Source of the DNA: Phlebiopsis flavidoalba
Taxonomy: Eukaryota; Basidiomycota; Agaricomycetes; Polyporales; Phanerochaetaceae
Assembly (NCBI GenBank): GCA_035772785.1
Contig: JAOCPU010000008.1
Coordinates: 62,001 to 126,000 of the forward strand
Length of the DNA: 64,000 nt
Direction: 5' to 3'
The notes below the pieces were generated by a model, which saw only the letters and a program-made list of their open reading frames with translations, searched no databases and was not told the origin of the DNA. Of the stretch, positions 38,277-50,426 are shown piece by piece. Both the position numbers and the translations under genes were made by a program. Numbering within the stretch: the stretch's first letter is position 1; every line of letters begins with the position of its first letter.

Positions 38277-38589
38277 TGTACTTGTAGAGTATAACCCACA
38301 TAACTTAGATGATGTGCTGAGCGGCACGTATACCCCCTTGATGTCAAAGACGTTCGCCGGAATAGCTAGAATTAACTCGGGTATGACGCAAGTCCAGAAC
38401 GCTGGTGGGGGAGAGCCAACGATGATCCATGCGAAGGGTGGCAACACTAGTAAATGAAATCTGTATTAAATCTTGTGAACTTGGGACCTCGGACCAGAGA
38501 TAACATGACTGCGACTTACGAGAGTTTGAGTGGAGCAATAGAGTCGTGCGTGCCCCGTCATGTCCCGCGAGCCCGACGTATGTGAGGGG

Positions 38590-39419
38590 TCATGCTTGCT
38601 GTTTCTCCGCTTTTTTTTCTGTTCTTTTTCTTCTTTTTTCTTGTTTCCTTTTTACGCTTCTTTCTTTGGTGGAGAAGATTGTGGCACAGGAGGTCCCTCG
38701 AGGTTTGAGAAGCGGGAGTCCCTTCGACGGAGACCTTTGTTCCTTCCCAGCGGCCTTGCCATCTGACAAAGTGGGAGTTTGCGGCTTGTCGATGTCCATG
38801 CTATCTTCATCTGGGAGAGCAATGTCAAGAATGGAAAACCGAAAGACGATGATAGCGCACCTTCAGATTGCTCGTCTTCAGAATCCGCGGCGCCTGCTTT
38901 GGTGCTGGTCCGTGGACGCTTCTCTATTGAAGGGCTGGGTGCAGAATTCGCATCTACAATAGGACTGTTCCGAGGCGCGCGACCTTGCTAGATGATTCTG
39001 GCTTTCTGTCTGAAGTGTTCGGCGCGGACTTTGCTGCGGCCACTCCAGACGGAGCTGCAGACTTCTTGGGTTTGGGAGCGAATGGGTCTGGTCTTGCCTT
39101 CTTCTTGATTGCACCCGCTCTACTCTCACCCTCGTCATCTGAGACAACAGCTATATTGACATGGCGTTGTGTCATCGCGGGGTCGTTTCTTTCCCGTGGG
39201 AGCCTGCCCCTTTGAGCTTCATAGCTTCATGGCCCGCTACTCGCGTCCAGTAGAACGTGCGCTGGCAATGGTGCACCGCACCTAGTCTTATGGCAGAAGG
39301 TTAAATTTTGGTCAATATAGTCAAGAGCAAGACACGCGCACCTTGGAGTACGCTTTCATGAGCTCCTGCAGCTCCTTCTCCTGGGTTGCACGAGAAGTGC
39401 CCACTGAAGTATTAGCCAT
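38590..39419 (-). CDS. Unrecognised basic/acidic low-complexity protein, probably nuclear
   Basis: The start at 39419 gives MANTSVGTSRATQEKELQEL, and a short exon is followed by an intron at about 39,285-39,340. The next block has HVNIAVVSDDEGESRAGAIK and a Lys/Pro/Ala-rich stretch (FAPKPKKSAAPSG). A block with PSIEKRPRTSTKAGAADSED follows, then one starting MDIDKPQTPTLSDGK, and the end is a Lys/Arg-rich coiled tail (KRKQEKRRKRTEKKAEKQQ) at 38590. The mixture of acidic patches and NLS-like basic runs suggests a chromatin or nucleolar protein. No family is recognised. It is divergent from the next gene, with about 108 bp between the starts. Confidence 0.5.
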
Positions 39420-39527
39420 ACTTCGGCTTTAACCAAGAAGAGACCAAATTCTGAGTGTGTGCGAGCGACAAGTCATCTGTGCTTGCAAAGCCTCTGCGTC
39501 TAGATCCTGTTCTGTTGGGGGTCTTCC

Positions 39528-40680
39528 ATGTCTATCCAAGATGAATGGTGGGTGGACGTTGCAAGATTTCGTTCGAGTTCATTATGAAAGAAGCTTGTTG
39601 CCAGAAAGGAATATTTGCAGGATTTTGTGCGACGGGCGTCTGACCGATGACAAGGGACTTGTCACCGAAAATGATCAAGAAACTCACTTCGAGAGCTCCC
39701 TCGAACGAGCACAAGGCACGCGACACAAAGCGCTACCACTCGTGGTCACAAAGTCTCAAGCGGGAGTTTAGGAATCATGTGAACAAACATGTCATCGAAG
39801 CTGTAAACGCTGACGCGATGCCGACAGCTCCGAACGGTAGGCCTAGAAGAGCCGTCTTTTGGCAAACAGGTGTTGCCGGTGGCCAACCTCCCAGACGGAC
39901 TTCTCTGGGAGATCCTGAAGAATGGCCTTCAGAACCTGTTTCTCGTGCGGTATGTATATAAAATACGTACATATTCAATTAGAATACTGAAGAAATTTAC
40001 AGACGGAATGCGCGTGTCGTTACCGCACACAAACGCGAGCAGTAAACCCATATGAAATACCAGACGATGAGCCCCCAGCACCCATCGCAGATGAGCCCCG
40101 TTGAGTTGCTTTAAATTCTGACACGGCCTTAACCATCTGAAAAGCTGGCAAGAAAGCGTTTGTCACAACGGTTCAAAAACTTTAGAAAAGTATGTGGTCT
40201 TTGTTAAAAGTAAAACACTGTCCGAACTGAACACATTGACAGAATATCGTCAATCATCACCGATCCAGACGGTCCGTCACCTGGGTCTAAGCAAAAGCTC
40301 ACTCGTCCGGATATGAAGGAGCGAGATGCTTGTGGGCCTTTCTCACCGGTCGACCGCGAGATGCGAGTGGAATCCACCGAAGAAACCCAAAGAAACCGAA
40401 AAACATTCGCGATCCAAGTGTATGACGTCTATGGATGGAGGGGATGCGTTCCTTTCAGGTTCGTTAGATTATTTGAGGTACAATACCAAGAGGCAACCCC
40501 TGATCTCTGCCTATAATGTGCCGGAGAGGGTGAGGGTGAAATGTCTGGCGCAGCCGAGCTTCGACACGAATTTCTCCCTACGCCATCCGGCACGCTACTC
40601 CTCTCCTCCTGCATTGTGGGCCCTCCCGTGGACCAGCACGGTACGTCCAAACGGCGCTAGCTCTTAGACGAATGGTTACT
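39528..40680 (+). CDS. Unrecognised protein, multi-exon
   Basis: The ATG at 39528 reads MSIQDEWWVDVARFRS. Coding-like blocks follow: SPKMIKKLTSRAPSNEHKAR (about 39,660-39,720), ANLPDGLLWEILKNGLQ (about 39,880-39,935), a proline-rich block PYEIPDDEPPAPIADEPR (about 40,048-40,101), ITDPDGPSPGSKQKLTRPDM (about 40,255-40,315) and GGDAFLSGSLDYLRYNTKRQ (about 40,438-40,498). Introns with good ends lie at about 39,950-40,002 and 40,193-40,241. The middle blocks are charged and the last is compact. I do not recognise the family. The 3' end is uncertain. Confidence 0.45.
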
Positions 40681-40881
40681 ACTTCGCGAATGCCGTCCAG
40701 CCAGAGCCAAACACCGCGTTTGTTGAAGCGAATGGATCATGCGTCAGTAAGATTACGATTCATCTCTCGACTAGGGTCGGACTCGGGCTTGACCCTGAGA
40801 CTGTATGTACAGCGGTATTCACGTTTGTCATCTCTCCTTAATAGTATTGTTTTCGCACTGGATCATCCTCCAATGCGCACC

Positions 40882-41421
40882 TTAGAAGAAAGCCCCTCCC
40901 ATCGCGAGTGCCCGTGTGATTAAACCGAGACAACGACTGACACGATGATGTTCGTGCTTCTGTCTCCGTGGGGACTGTGGTAGACTTTCGTCTTCCGCAG
41001 ACGAGGAATGAGCATCGTTGTCGTCCAGGGGAGGTCTCGCGCGGGGCCGTAATGGGACTGATAAAAGAGAGTCTGCAGCGGGCGGGATCCGGAGCGACGC
41101 CGTGATTGTCGAAGCGGGTGTTGGCCGCATGTCAGGATTGCAGAGACGTCCATAGTTGTTGGTGGTGATTGCTGAAGCGGTCGTTGGGCTCTGGGGACAA
41201 CGCGACTTGTGTGGCAAGACAGACAGTGGTTGATGTTGGCTAGACATTAGGCAGCCTCGAGTGTAGCTAGCAGACCGCCCAATCTGGAATAAACTATCTG
41301 CTGTTCCTGCTGCCCGTGTCTGGACCTGCCCCTCATGGTGGCCAGTCCGGCCCGCGAGCGAGCACCTTCCGGGGTTCTCGAAGGGGTCCCGCACCCGTAC
41401 GGAGTGTAAACAGCGAGTCAC
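40882..41421 (-). CDS. Hypothetical protein, 179 codons, Ser/Pro/Thr-rich
   Basis: An uninterrupted frame, unusually long for this error-rich window. The protein is polar, with repeated Pro/Ser and an acidic patch (DDNDAHSSSAEDESLPQSP). It has no signal peptide or membrane segment and no known motif. A disordered regulatory protein, or an open frame by composition, are both possible. It lies between two plus-strand genes. Confidence 0.3.
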   Translation of the reverse strand: MTRCLHSVRVRDPFENPGRCSLAGRTGHHEGQVQTRAAGTADSLFQIGRSASYTRGCLMSSQHQPLSVLPHKSRCPQSPTTASAITTNNYGRLCNPDMRPTPASTITASLRIPPAADSLLSVPLRPRARPPLDDNDAHSSSAEDESLPQSPRRQKHEHHRVSRCLGLITRALAMGGAFF

Positions 41422-41885
41422 GCATTTTTTAGGAGCACGTTTGAAGAGCAGTTGCCCCGATTATTTTTTGATTACGAGGCCGCCCCTCCAGCTCGGCGGT
41501 GCGGCGTGGGCTGACGCGCGACGGCGATCACTGTGACCCTTTCCCGGCTAGCGTCGGCCCGGGCGCTCTCGGAATGGATGTGACTCTGGCCAACTATTTT
41601 AGCGTCGGCTCTGAAGCTCGTGTGCGCGGCTTAGCGTGACGGAGTGTGACAGAAGGAACCTGGTCGCCGTGTTGGTCACTAGGGCGCCTTTTCTTTCGTG
41701 TCTCCATCCAGACGAAATCGAAAATAATGCACCACGCCACGTTCTGCGTATACTTTTAAAGTGGCAGCCTGCGCTACACTTTTCGTCCTCACCTACTATC
41801 TATTTCTCACGCGACCCCGTCCAGTTGTATTTCGCCACCCAAATACCTTTTACTTTAAATACCGACGCTCTCCTCATACTCGACA

Positions 41886-42725
41886 ATGTGCGTGCCGTGT
41901 CGACCTACCTCTCGTATCGCCTTTCGCCGGTCCAGTGGTTAACCGATCTGTGGGCCATACTCGGTCACCCAGCCCCAGCAACACCACTGGCTTGGTCTCA
42001 CCAGCGGATCTGAAGGAACGACCAGTCACTTGGAGTGCTGTTCTCTCTAGCGTGACCCCAAGAACTGCGCCATTGTTCTGGTCAACATGGTCCGTCTATT
42101 CGACGCGTCCGTACTGATGCACAAGCGCACTTACTGACGCCCCTATCGCAGAACGAATTCTCCCCAACTACTTCGCAGGTTCTTGTGATGCTCTGGTCGT
42201 TACCTCTGACGGCAAGGCCTCCGTCTAACACCCATCCCATCCTCCGGCTGGCCCTCTGGGCTCTGGACTTCCAGGTCAATTCAACCTGGTCGCCGATGCC
42301 GGTGATTGCACGCTCTCAACTTCGCTTATCCTGTGGCCCCAGTTTACTGAGCAGTGTCTCCTTCGTCGCTCCCTCAGGCTTCTTCCTCCAGCGTCAGCTT
42401 CTACCTCTGGCTTCTTCTCTGCATTCCTCTGCTTCATCTAGTTTCTTCCGGAAGCACCGGCGGTACCCATGGTATGACCGTCCCCGCTGCATGCCTCCCA
42501 GTAAGTTTCGCGTGATGGTAACTATTGGGATGGACGCTCATTGTTTGTGTCAGGGTCTACCTCTGGAACCTCTGTAGCGGCAGCTCGAGTGGCAGCGATC
42601 TCAAACCCCACCTCCTCCGACACTGCTACCACCCCTACCAACTCCAACGCTGCTGCTGTCAATCCGGCGTCAGTCAGGCTACTTTCTTCGGCTTGGTCGC
42701 CCTCGTCGGCGCCATGCTCGCTTAA
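41886..42725 (+). CDS. Secreted Ser/Thr-rich GPI-anchored surface protein
   Basis: The first exons encode a compact extracellular domain. It contains SPSNTTGLVS, DPKNCAIVLVNMV and, after an intron at about 42,092-42,150, ERILPNYFAGSCDALVVTSD and PGQFNLVADAGDCT. This resembles a fungal family of small extracellular beta-sandwich proteins with paired cysteines. The rest is Ser/Thr-rich (SNPTSSDTATTPTNSNAAA, about 42,600-42,660), the usual O-glycosylated stalk. It ends with ATFFGLVALVGAMLA before the stop, as expected for a GPI-attachment signal. Frame breaks hide the signal peptide and part of the stalk. The likely location is the cell wall or outer plasma membrane. Confidence 0.6.
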
Positions 42726-43021
42726 AAACGTAGTCTAGAAACTACCCAGAGGCGGCTAGTACACCGCATGGCGACCCGCTTTCTCCTCTCTATCTTCCCT
42801 TTTCTCTCATCTTTTTTCTTCCGCCCAACGTATTATCTGTCATCCAGCGATGTTTGACAGATGGACTTTCTCCTGTATACCGTCAGTCACCGACACGCCT
42901 GTCGTTTCGTGGTCTCGTATAGTACTCGGACTACCCGTCCTTATATAGTAGCGATGTATTTCTCACTCTTGGGCTATCGGTTTTTTTTGGTTTTCCCCAT
43001 CTCCCGTCTGCTCTGAGGCGG

Positions 43022-43030
43022 CTCCTGTTG
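43022..43030. repeat. Left target-site duplication (9 bp)
   Basis: CTCCTGTTG is repeated exactly at 43837-43845, immediately outside the inverted repeats of the foldback element. Bases beyond the nine do not match. Confidence 0.7.
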
Positions 43031-43836
43031 TAGTCTCGTCCCCAGACCCTATGCCCATTGTTAATATTGAGTGACCATTGACTAACTGATCAGTTAGTAG
43101 GCACTCGGAGGTGGGCATAGGGTCTGGTGACTTTCGATCGAACGGATGTGGGTGTACGTCACGTGCACCACCCCCTTTGTATCTAGGTCAGTAAGCGGTA
43201 AGCAAGGAGTAAGCGAGAGTTTTGTGACCCGCGTTTTTGTCCCGGCAGTGTCTGGTTTCTTCGCGCACCGCAACACGCCATCCAGCCTCAGCTGTACCTT
43301 GAATTCACATGGCTTTACCACTGGACCTGGGCTCCAAATGTTATGAATTTTCGTTATCTCCTGGATGCATTGAGCCGCACAGAGTCCATTTCTCGCCCTG
43401 GGTCAAGGTACATCTTGGCGCACACTGCACTATGCGACGAGCCCATTCATCCAGATTTATTCACATGTTATGATACATGTTTTAGACGGTTTTTTTCGAG
43501 AGGAAAAGTTTATATTACACAGCATGGGTGTCAATAGGCCGAAGAGACAAACCAAGAGAAGACCAATGGTTTAAGCGCCAAGTCAGTAGAATCATTGTAG
43601 TCCGCGATAATGAGGTGTCGGGGTCATTCAATCGCTCTGAGACCCGACTACAAAGCTCTACTTACTGAGAATCGCACGTGATGCACACCCACATCCGTCC
43701 GAACGAAAGTCACCAGACCCTAGAGGTCAGTTCCGGTCGGATCGAGTTGCTTACTCCACTACTAACTACTAACTACCTTACAATTGTTACTGACTCCGCG
43801 CGTAGCGCGTACCTCTAGGGTCTGGGAACGAGACTA
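43031..43836. mobile_element. Foldback/MULE-like non-autonomous element with nested hairpins
   Basis: The outer terminal inverted repeats are 43031-43051 and 43816-43836 (20 of 21 positions match). A second, inner inverted-repeat pair is 43119-43166 and 43674-43721, with 44 of 48 positions matching. Each terminus is itself a hairpin. On the left, a 16-bp perfect stem joins 43042-43057 to 43112-43127, with an 18-bp palindrome (actaactgatcagttagt, 43081-43098) in its loop. On the right, a 15-bp stem joins 43713-43727 to 43811-43825. A 9-bp duplication flanks the whole unit. The interior has no transposase. A 9-bp duplication with long inverted repeats fits a Mutator-like non-autonomous element; 8-bp hAT duplication is the alternative. 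Confidence 0.75.
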
Positions 43837-43845
43837 CTCCTGTTG
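43837..43845. repeat. Right target-site duplication (9 bp)
   Basis: Exact copy of the CTCCTGTTG at 43022-43030. It ends 111 bp before the ATG of the quinolinate phosphoribosyltransferase gene. Confidence 0.7.
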
Positions 43846-43956
43846 AACCCAATCACAACCGAATGTCAATACAGCGCAGGAGCGAATGATCGCTACCTTT
43901 GAGACTCCTTACTATAGTTGTAACGTCAGAAGCGCCCGCATTTGTCACCCGCCGCC

Positions 43957-45117
<1,161 letters not shown>

Positions 45118-45217
45118 CCTAGATAACTTAAACCAGTATGTATGACTAGAAGCCATCCTGTACGACCACAGTCTATCTGCATGTAACAAATGGAAATCCA
45201 ACACAGAAGCATACATT

Positions 45218-46604
45218 TTACAATGATAACCCAAAGAGTTTCAATGCGTTGCCTCCCCGCACGGCTTCCTTCTCAGACATCGGACCAGCCCTCAACTCCG
45301 TCGATGGCCTCCATGGTTTCTCGACTACGCTCTTCCCACTTCTCAGCTTCTCAGACAACGAGGGAAGAACGGGTGGTCGGTCCCAAACAACATCCTCGCG
45401 CTGCCGATCTTTCTCTTCTCAGGGCCGACGGTCTTGGAAGCACTCGCCGAGGACGGGCGTGCAGAGAACGCGTTTGCGCGTCCGATGACGTCGCTGACGA
45501 AGCCGAGCTCTTCTGAGCCGTAAGCGACGGCGTCGAAGTACAGCTTGCCTAGGTAAGTACCGTGCGGAGGTAATCAGTAGGCGCGTCGTGTGCGGAGTCG
45601 GGACGCGACGACGGGATCGTGGTCGATGCACGACGCGAGGCGTGACGAAAGCTGGGGCAAGGCACCGCCTGAGTGAGCCAGCAGGAGTCGGAGGTTGGGA
45701 TACCGATCGAACACGCCCGACAGAATGAGTCGCGTGGTCGCCTAGAAGTGTATATTTTACGTCAAGAAGGGCGTGGAGAGTCGGGGCGAGTGTACTTACG
45801 ACGGTCGTTTCAAAGGGGGAACCCGAGCGCAAGAGGGAGGACGTCCCCGTGGCCGTTCTCCTTCTCGGCCCCATGCCTTTCCGTCGACGCTGACACGCCG
45901 TAATGCGGATGGAGAGAAAAATAAAACGAGGCCGGCCTTTTCGATGGCTTCCCATACAGGCTCCAGCTGTTCGTCGTCCAGGCCCTTCCCGAGGCCACGC
46001 GTGCCCATAATAATACCCTTTAAGTGGGGTAAAGCAGAGATTTGCTTCACCGTGTCCAGGAGGGAGGTCACGGTCACTTCGGGGACCAGAGGCAAGAGAC
46101 CGAATCCATACAGTCGTCTGAGAGCAGACCCGTCTTGCAGTGAAGGCGAGGTCGCGCAGTATGATTCCAGGTCCTGGTTAAGCTTCTCGGCAAGCTCGTG
46201 AGCAGTGGGAGCTGGCAGGAAGTCCAACCATGGATTCGCTGAGCTAAATTGAGAGAAATATCAACTCGAAGGTCGCACCACTCGCAGACGCGAACGTACC
46301 TGATTACTGAGACATCAATATCATGCTTGTCCATGAACTTGAGCTTCTCGTCCCTATCCCAATACTGTCCGGATCGTTAGCAGATATATGACGCGTAGAA
46401 GTCACGGTCAGTATACCTGCGCACCGACCGGTCGGCCAACACTGGGCTCGTTCTTCAAGAATCAAGAGTCTCTCTTCTTGCTCGCCAGCGACATTTGTTC
46501 TAGTAAATATGCGTGGGACGTTTGCACGCGAACGAAGGAAGTCAGCATAGCGAGGGAGGTTAGACGTGTGTATGGATGTCCACGAGAAGCTTTCTTGTCG
46601 CCAT
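45218..46604 (-). CDS. ACMSD-family amidohydrolase (2-amino-3-carboxymuconate-6-semialdehyde decarboxylase)
   Basis: Metal-dependent amidohydrolase-2 decarboxylase. The start at 46604 gives MATRKLLVDIHTHV, with the metal-binding H-x-H. Then come RYADFLRSRANVPRIFTR (about 46,500-46,555), DKHDIDVSVI (about 46,305-46,335), NPWLDFLPAPTAHELAEKLN (about 46,170-46,235), PHLKGIIMGTRGLGKGLDDE (about 45,975-46,035), the metal-ligand block HPHYG (about 45,895-45,912), a LAHSGGALPQLSSRLASCID stretch (about 45,625-45,680) and the catalytic-Asp block GTDHPFFP (45,361-45,384). It ends GNALKLFGLSL at 45218. The enzyme removes ACMS before it cyclises to quinolinate. A related decarboxylase (for example resorcylate type) is the alternative. 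It is tail-to-tail with BNA6, 100 bp apart. Confidence 0.87.
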
Positions 46605-47104
46605 GGCCTGTAAGGTTCCTGTGGGAGTAGGCAGGTGGTGGTTGCTGGCGAGCCCAAGTCACCCAAGTGGTAGACAGGATGCTGCAGTTGTATGTACTGA
46701 GTGGTGCATGTGAGCGGAGGTGAAGTAGGATTAGCCGAGGGAGATAGCAATGTGGGGAAGATCTTCAGATCAGCTCAAGAGCTTCCACCACTGTCCACCT
46801 CAAGCGCCCTGCAGCTTAACCGACTGGGTATTTCTCTCGAGCGAACCAAAGGCCGTCCTATATCATACGCAGTGTCTGACATCTCTCGAAAGAGAAAGGC
46901 TGGTGCTACGTACACGTCTCCTTTTGCATCGCATGATTCACCGACATGAAGACATCTCAATCAAGAAGGAACATAATATCCCTTCCCCCCCGTAAGCGGT
47001 CGCAAGCCCTTCGTACGATCTTGTCTTTTACTTCCCCTTCACAACTACTCTCAGCCGGACACCAGACATAACCGCCACCCGAAGGCGAAGATACAGACAG
47101 AGTC
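46605..47104. other. Divergent intergenic region
   Basis: Promoter region between the ACMSD-type gene (-) and the coiled-coil gene (+). Short plus-strand frames at 46.7-46.99 kb show no motif. Confidence 0.4.
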
Positions 47105-48781
47105 ATGAGTACAGGCAGCCAAAGACCGACTTCGTCCGGCGAGTGCCAATCCGAGCTCAGCGCGATTCGCAACGACCGGTGCGTCCCAAGGCGGCAATGT
47201 TTGGGGACACTCACAGACGAGATCCGCCCCCCCAGCGGGGGGTTTTGTAGCTTGCTTTGGTGGCGCGGACCGTCGTAGGCCTTGAAGAGAGATTCGCTAG
47301 GGCTACGCGTCTTGCCGATGACGAAATTTTGGGCTTGACTCGTCAAGTTAAAGAGCTCGAGACTGATGAACAACCGCCTCCATGCTGAGCTTGGCTACAA
47401 GGCGTCACAGTGCTCGGAATGGCACCAACCGTCGCCGTCAAGCCAAAACAAGACACAGAAACTTGAGGTCGAATTGCAACGTGTTAAAGAGGAGCGGGAC
47501 AAAGCACGAAGTGAGCTCAAGCATTTCAAAAGGACAACTCGAGATCTCTTGAACAGTAGGGTGAGATCTTATATTCATTCATTATGCTAACACTTAATAA
47601 GCCACGCCGATCAACCAGGATTCCATAGCATCGAGTTCCCCGAGGAGCCACTATGCTACAGCGTCCTCCATGGCAAGTCCTAGATCAACCACGAACACCT
47701 GGCCCGTCAGAAGACCACCATACCAGACACCACTGAGCCCTATGAGTATGCCCAAGGCTCCCCATCCACCTCGCAGTAAAGCTGCTCGTGTGTCCACAGT
47801 TGACAGTGACGAAGACCGTAGAGAACGTTTCCATCCATGGCGATAGCAATCTAGACTCGGAGCGGACCGTGGAAGGGCCTATGATTTGTATAGAGACTTT
47901 GATTTCAACGAAGACGGTCCCCTTGCTGGAGATGACGATCTTGAATACGAGTGGAAGTTCGATACGCAACCGTCCATTTCCAATCACGTTTATCGGACCA
48001 ATGTCCAAATCGGAAGTAATGGAAAGATTGGAGGTTGACGACGAGGCAGTGAGTTATGCAATATGTACTACATGTCCGACGCTAAGTGGCTCATAAATTG
48101 AAGAAAGCACAGATAGACCAGTCAGTATTCTCATTTTGCACTTGGCTTTCGAAGATCACTGATCTCGTCTTCATCCAAATGACAGGATCGCTGCACAGAC
48201 TGACCGGAGAATCCGACTTTACAAGTGGCAGGAGTGTGCCTTTGTTTTTTCTACTGTCTTGCTTGAGTCTTCCACTCAACTTGAAACATTCATGGTGAAC
48301 TGGGATAGTCCGGAAGCTATCGTCAACGCCCAGAGACAGTTTATGGGGGACAAACAATTCGCCGTGCCCCCAAATGAGTCTCCATACATTCATTGACTTG
48401 CCTTCAGTGGTACTTAGCTCTCCTTTGTCTTCCGGGCCTTGAACCTGCTTATCATTGACACATACGCAGCACGAGAAAGAAGCCTGGTACTATATTGGCA
48501 AGATGCACTGGAGAGTCTCTCAGCTTCCATCTCAGTGGCCAGATGGGCCAGGTTCGTATTCAGCCTTTATTGATAGTACTTGCCCCAATGCCTAACGACG
48601 ATTCAGCTCAAGAGGATACTTGCGCAAACCCTCGCAAAAAGGTGGCGGACAGAACTCACGCCGAAGGATATAGCAGCCATGATTGAGAAGGGGAGGGTTT
48701 ATACAGTTCGCGATTGAGCTTCGTGTCGACGACATGCTCAACGCAGCATCGGCGAAGATGAAAAGACGTCTAGAGGGCTGA
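47105..48781 (+). CDS. Coiled-coil protein, unrecognised
   Basis: The ATG at 47105 reads MSTGSQRPTSSGECQSELSA. A heptad-like helical region follows (EERFARATRLADDEIL, about 47,285-47,335), then a clear coiled coil QKLEVELQRVKEERDKARSE (about 47,456-47,515). A polar middle part has TVDSDEDRREN and FNEDGPLAGDDDLEYEWKFD-like acidic sequence (about 47,800-47,965). The C-terminal half has RIRLYKWQECAFVFSTVLLE (about 48,205-48,265), NWDSPEAIVNAQRQFMGDKQ (about 48,298-48,357) and ILAQTLAKRWRTELTPKDIA. It stops after KMKRRLEG at 48781. The architecture suggests a scaffold or cytoskeletal/nuclear adaptor, but no family is recognised. Introns are visible near 47,560-47,615 and 48,545-48,605. Confidence 0.6.
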
Positions 48782-49165
48782 AACCACTCTATGGATATAT
48801 TTTTAAATGAATGCAATGGGCACGAATGTCTTGTGTAACTTATCAGCGGTCCAGTCAAGTGCGCCAAACTTTCAAACATCTTGACTAGATGTTTGAATTT
48901 TGCGGCAGTTGCTGCTGGAGTTACCCGCTCCGGCCCGATAGCCGGGAAGCGTGACGGGCTAGACCTGTGACCGGTACGGTCAACAACGCTGATGCTATAG
49001 AAGGCAGCGTGAGAAGATTCATATTGGATGCCTGTGTGACTGGGCTCTTGGCCGTGACCAAGCCCGTCGCGTTGGTTGTTCTCCCATCTTCTCGTCACCG
49101 TCTGCCGGTTACTCTTCGCCGCTCGCGACGCCCTCCCCCTTCCCCTCCTCTATACCCCGCCCATC
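48782..49165. other. Intergenic
   Basis: 3' region of the coiled-coil gene and promoter of the membrane-protein gene. The 60 bp before the latter's ATG are C/T-rich, as is common in fungal leaders. Confidence 0.45.
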
Positions 49166-50426
49166 ATGCGCTACTGCTCGGCGTCCGCAGTGCGCGCTCT
49201 GTCGCTCTTTTCTCGTCTTGTCGTCCTACTATCACATTCCTTTGGTTATGTCAATGCGCAAGGCACATCGTCCACAGAGTTGTCTGCATCTGCCACTGTA
49301 TCCCCTGCTTCTACCTCTGCGGAAGTAACCTCTCCTCCTTCCCCAGCACCTACATCGGACTCTAGTAGCATTGTGCCGACGGAGCCCTCTTCTCCCCCTA
49401 GCGCTCCCTCCTCGACCATCGACTTCGACCCCGTCCGCGGAGACTCAGACAACCCCCACATCGAGTGTAACCCCAGCCTCCACTCAATCGCAGACTACGT
49501 CCAGCCCAACGAGCTCTACGTTAACACCGTTAGCTCCTCGTCTAGCACCAGCAGCAGTTCATCTAGCAGTAGCCTTTCTTCCACTTCCAGCTCCTCGTAC
49601 GTGCGGCTTTGTTGTACAATCATCACTTCTAATTGCAACTCATCTTAGCTCGTCAAGCTCCGCAACCAGCGGTTCGATCTCGAAGACATCATCCGCGACC
49701 TCGGCTCGTAGTACTCAAACCGCTATCGGAGCATCTGCCACAAAAGTCTTTTGGGTACAACAAACTTCAACGTTCCAACCCCTAGCGACTCTTCATCCGC
49801 CGCAGCGAGCGCAACTGTGCTGCCTCCTCCGACTCCTCTAGCAGGTATGATGCATACATGGATATTACGTGCGCCTTGCCTAACAATGTTGTCACCAGCT
49901 TCCTTGCGAACAAGGGTGCTGTTGCTGGAGTTTCTGCCGTCGATCGCTGGTGTCATGGGCCTCTTGATCGTCGTCTTTGTAGTGATGAAGGTTATGCAGA
50001 CGTCGCGCTCGTAAGCGCGAAGAGGATGAGGAGGAATACTTCGAGAAATACCAGGAACCATCCATGGGGGTCACACCGGGCAAACCACGATGACAGCACT
50101 TACAATCTCGCTAGTGCTACTGCCATGGTTCCGGCACGCCCTGACGCGTACACCCCCCGATCGCTCCATGCATTATGGCACCCAACCTGAACAAGAATAC
50201 GCCGCCGAGCAGTATGAGTATCCTCCAGGGACGGCATACGCTGCCGCCGCTCCAGAGCGACGGCCCAGTATCAATACACGCGCTACCAAGCTCCGTCGCC
50301 GACACACCCTTTCGCAGACCCGCAGAACATCTCTCGGTCTCAAGTTGCGCCCCCCATTCCCCGAGGCCACACACCCGCTATCCGTTGATTGCCTATGGCG
50401 GAATCGACACCGGCTACGCGCAATAA
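49166..50426 (+). CDS. Single-pass membrane protein with Ser-rich ectodomain
   Basis: The ATG at 49166 (MRYCSASAVRALSLFSRLVV) begins a signal peptide ending near NAQG. The ectodomain is Ser/Thr/Pro-rich. It contains DSDNPHIECNPSLHSIADYV and a poly-Ser tract (about 49,530-49,600), an O-mannosylated stalk type. After an intron comes FNVPTPSDSSSAAASATVLP. A transmembrane helix FLPSIAGVMGLLIVVFVVMK lies at about 49,940-49,998. The cytoplasmic tail is acidic then Pro/Tyr-rich (EEYFEKYQEPSMGVTPGKP, YAAEQYEYPPGTAYAAAAPE) and ends near YGGIDTGYAQ at 50426. The plan resembles fungal wall-stress sensors (Wsc/Mid2-like), but no WSC domain is visible, so that role is only a possibility. Confidence 0.7.

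Noticed and set aside
43343..43537. 64-codon frame inside the foldback element
   Set aside because: Too short and without any transposase motif; the element is best called non-autonomous.
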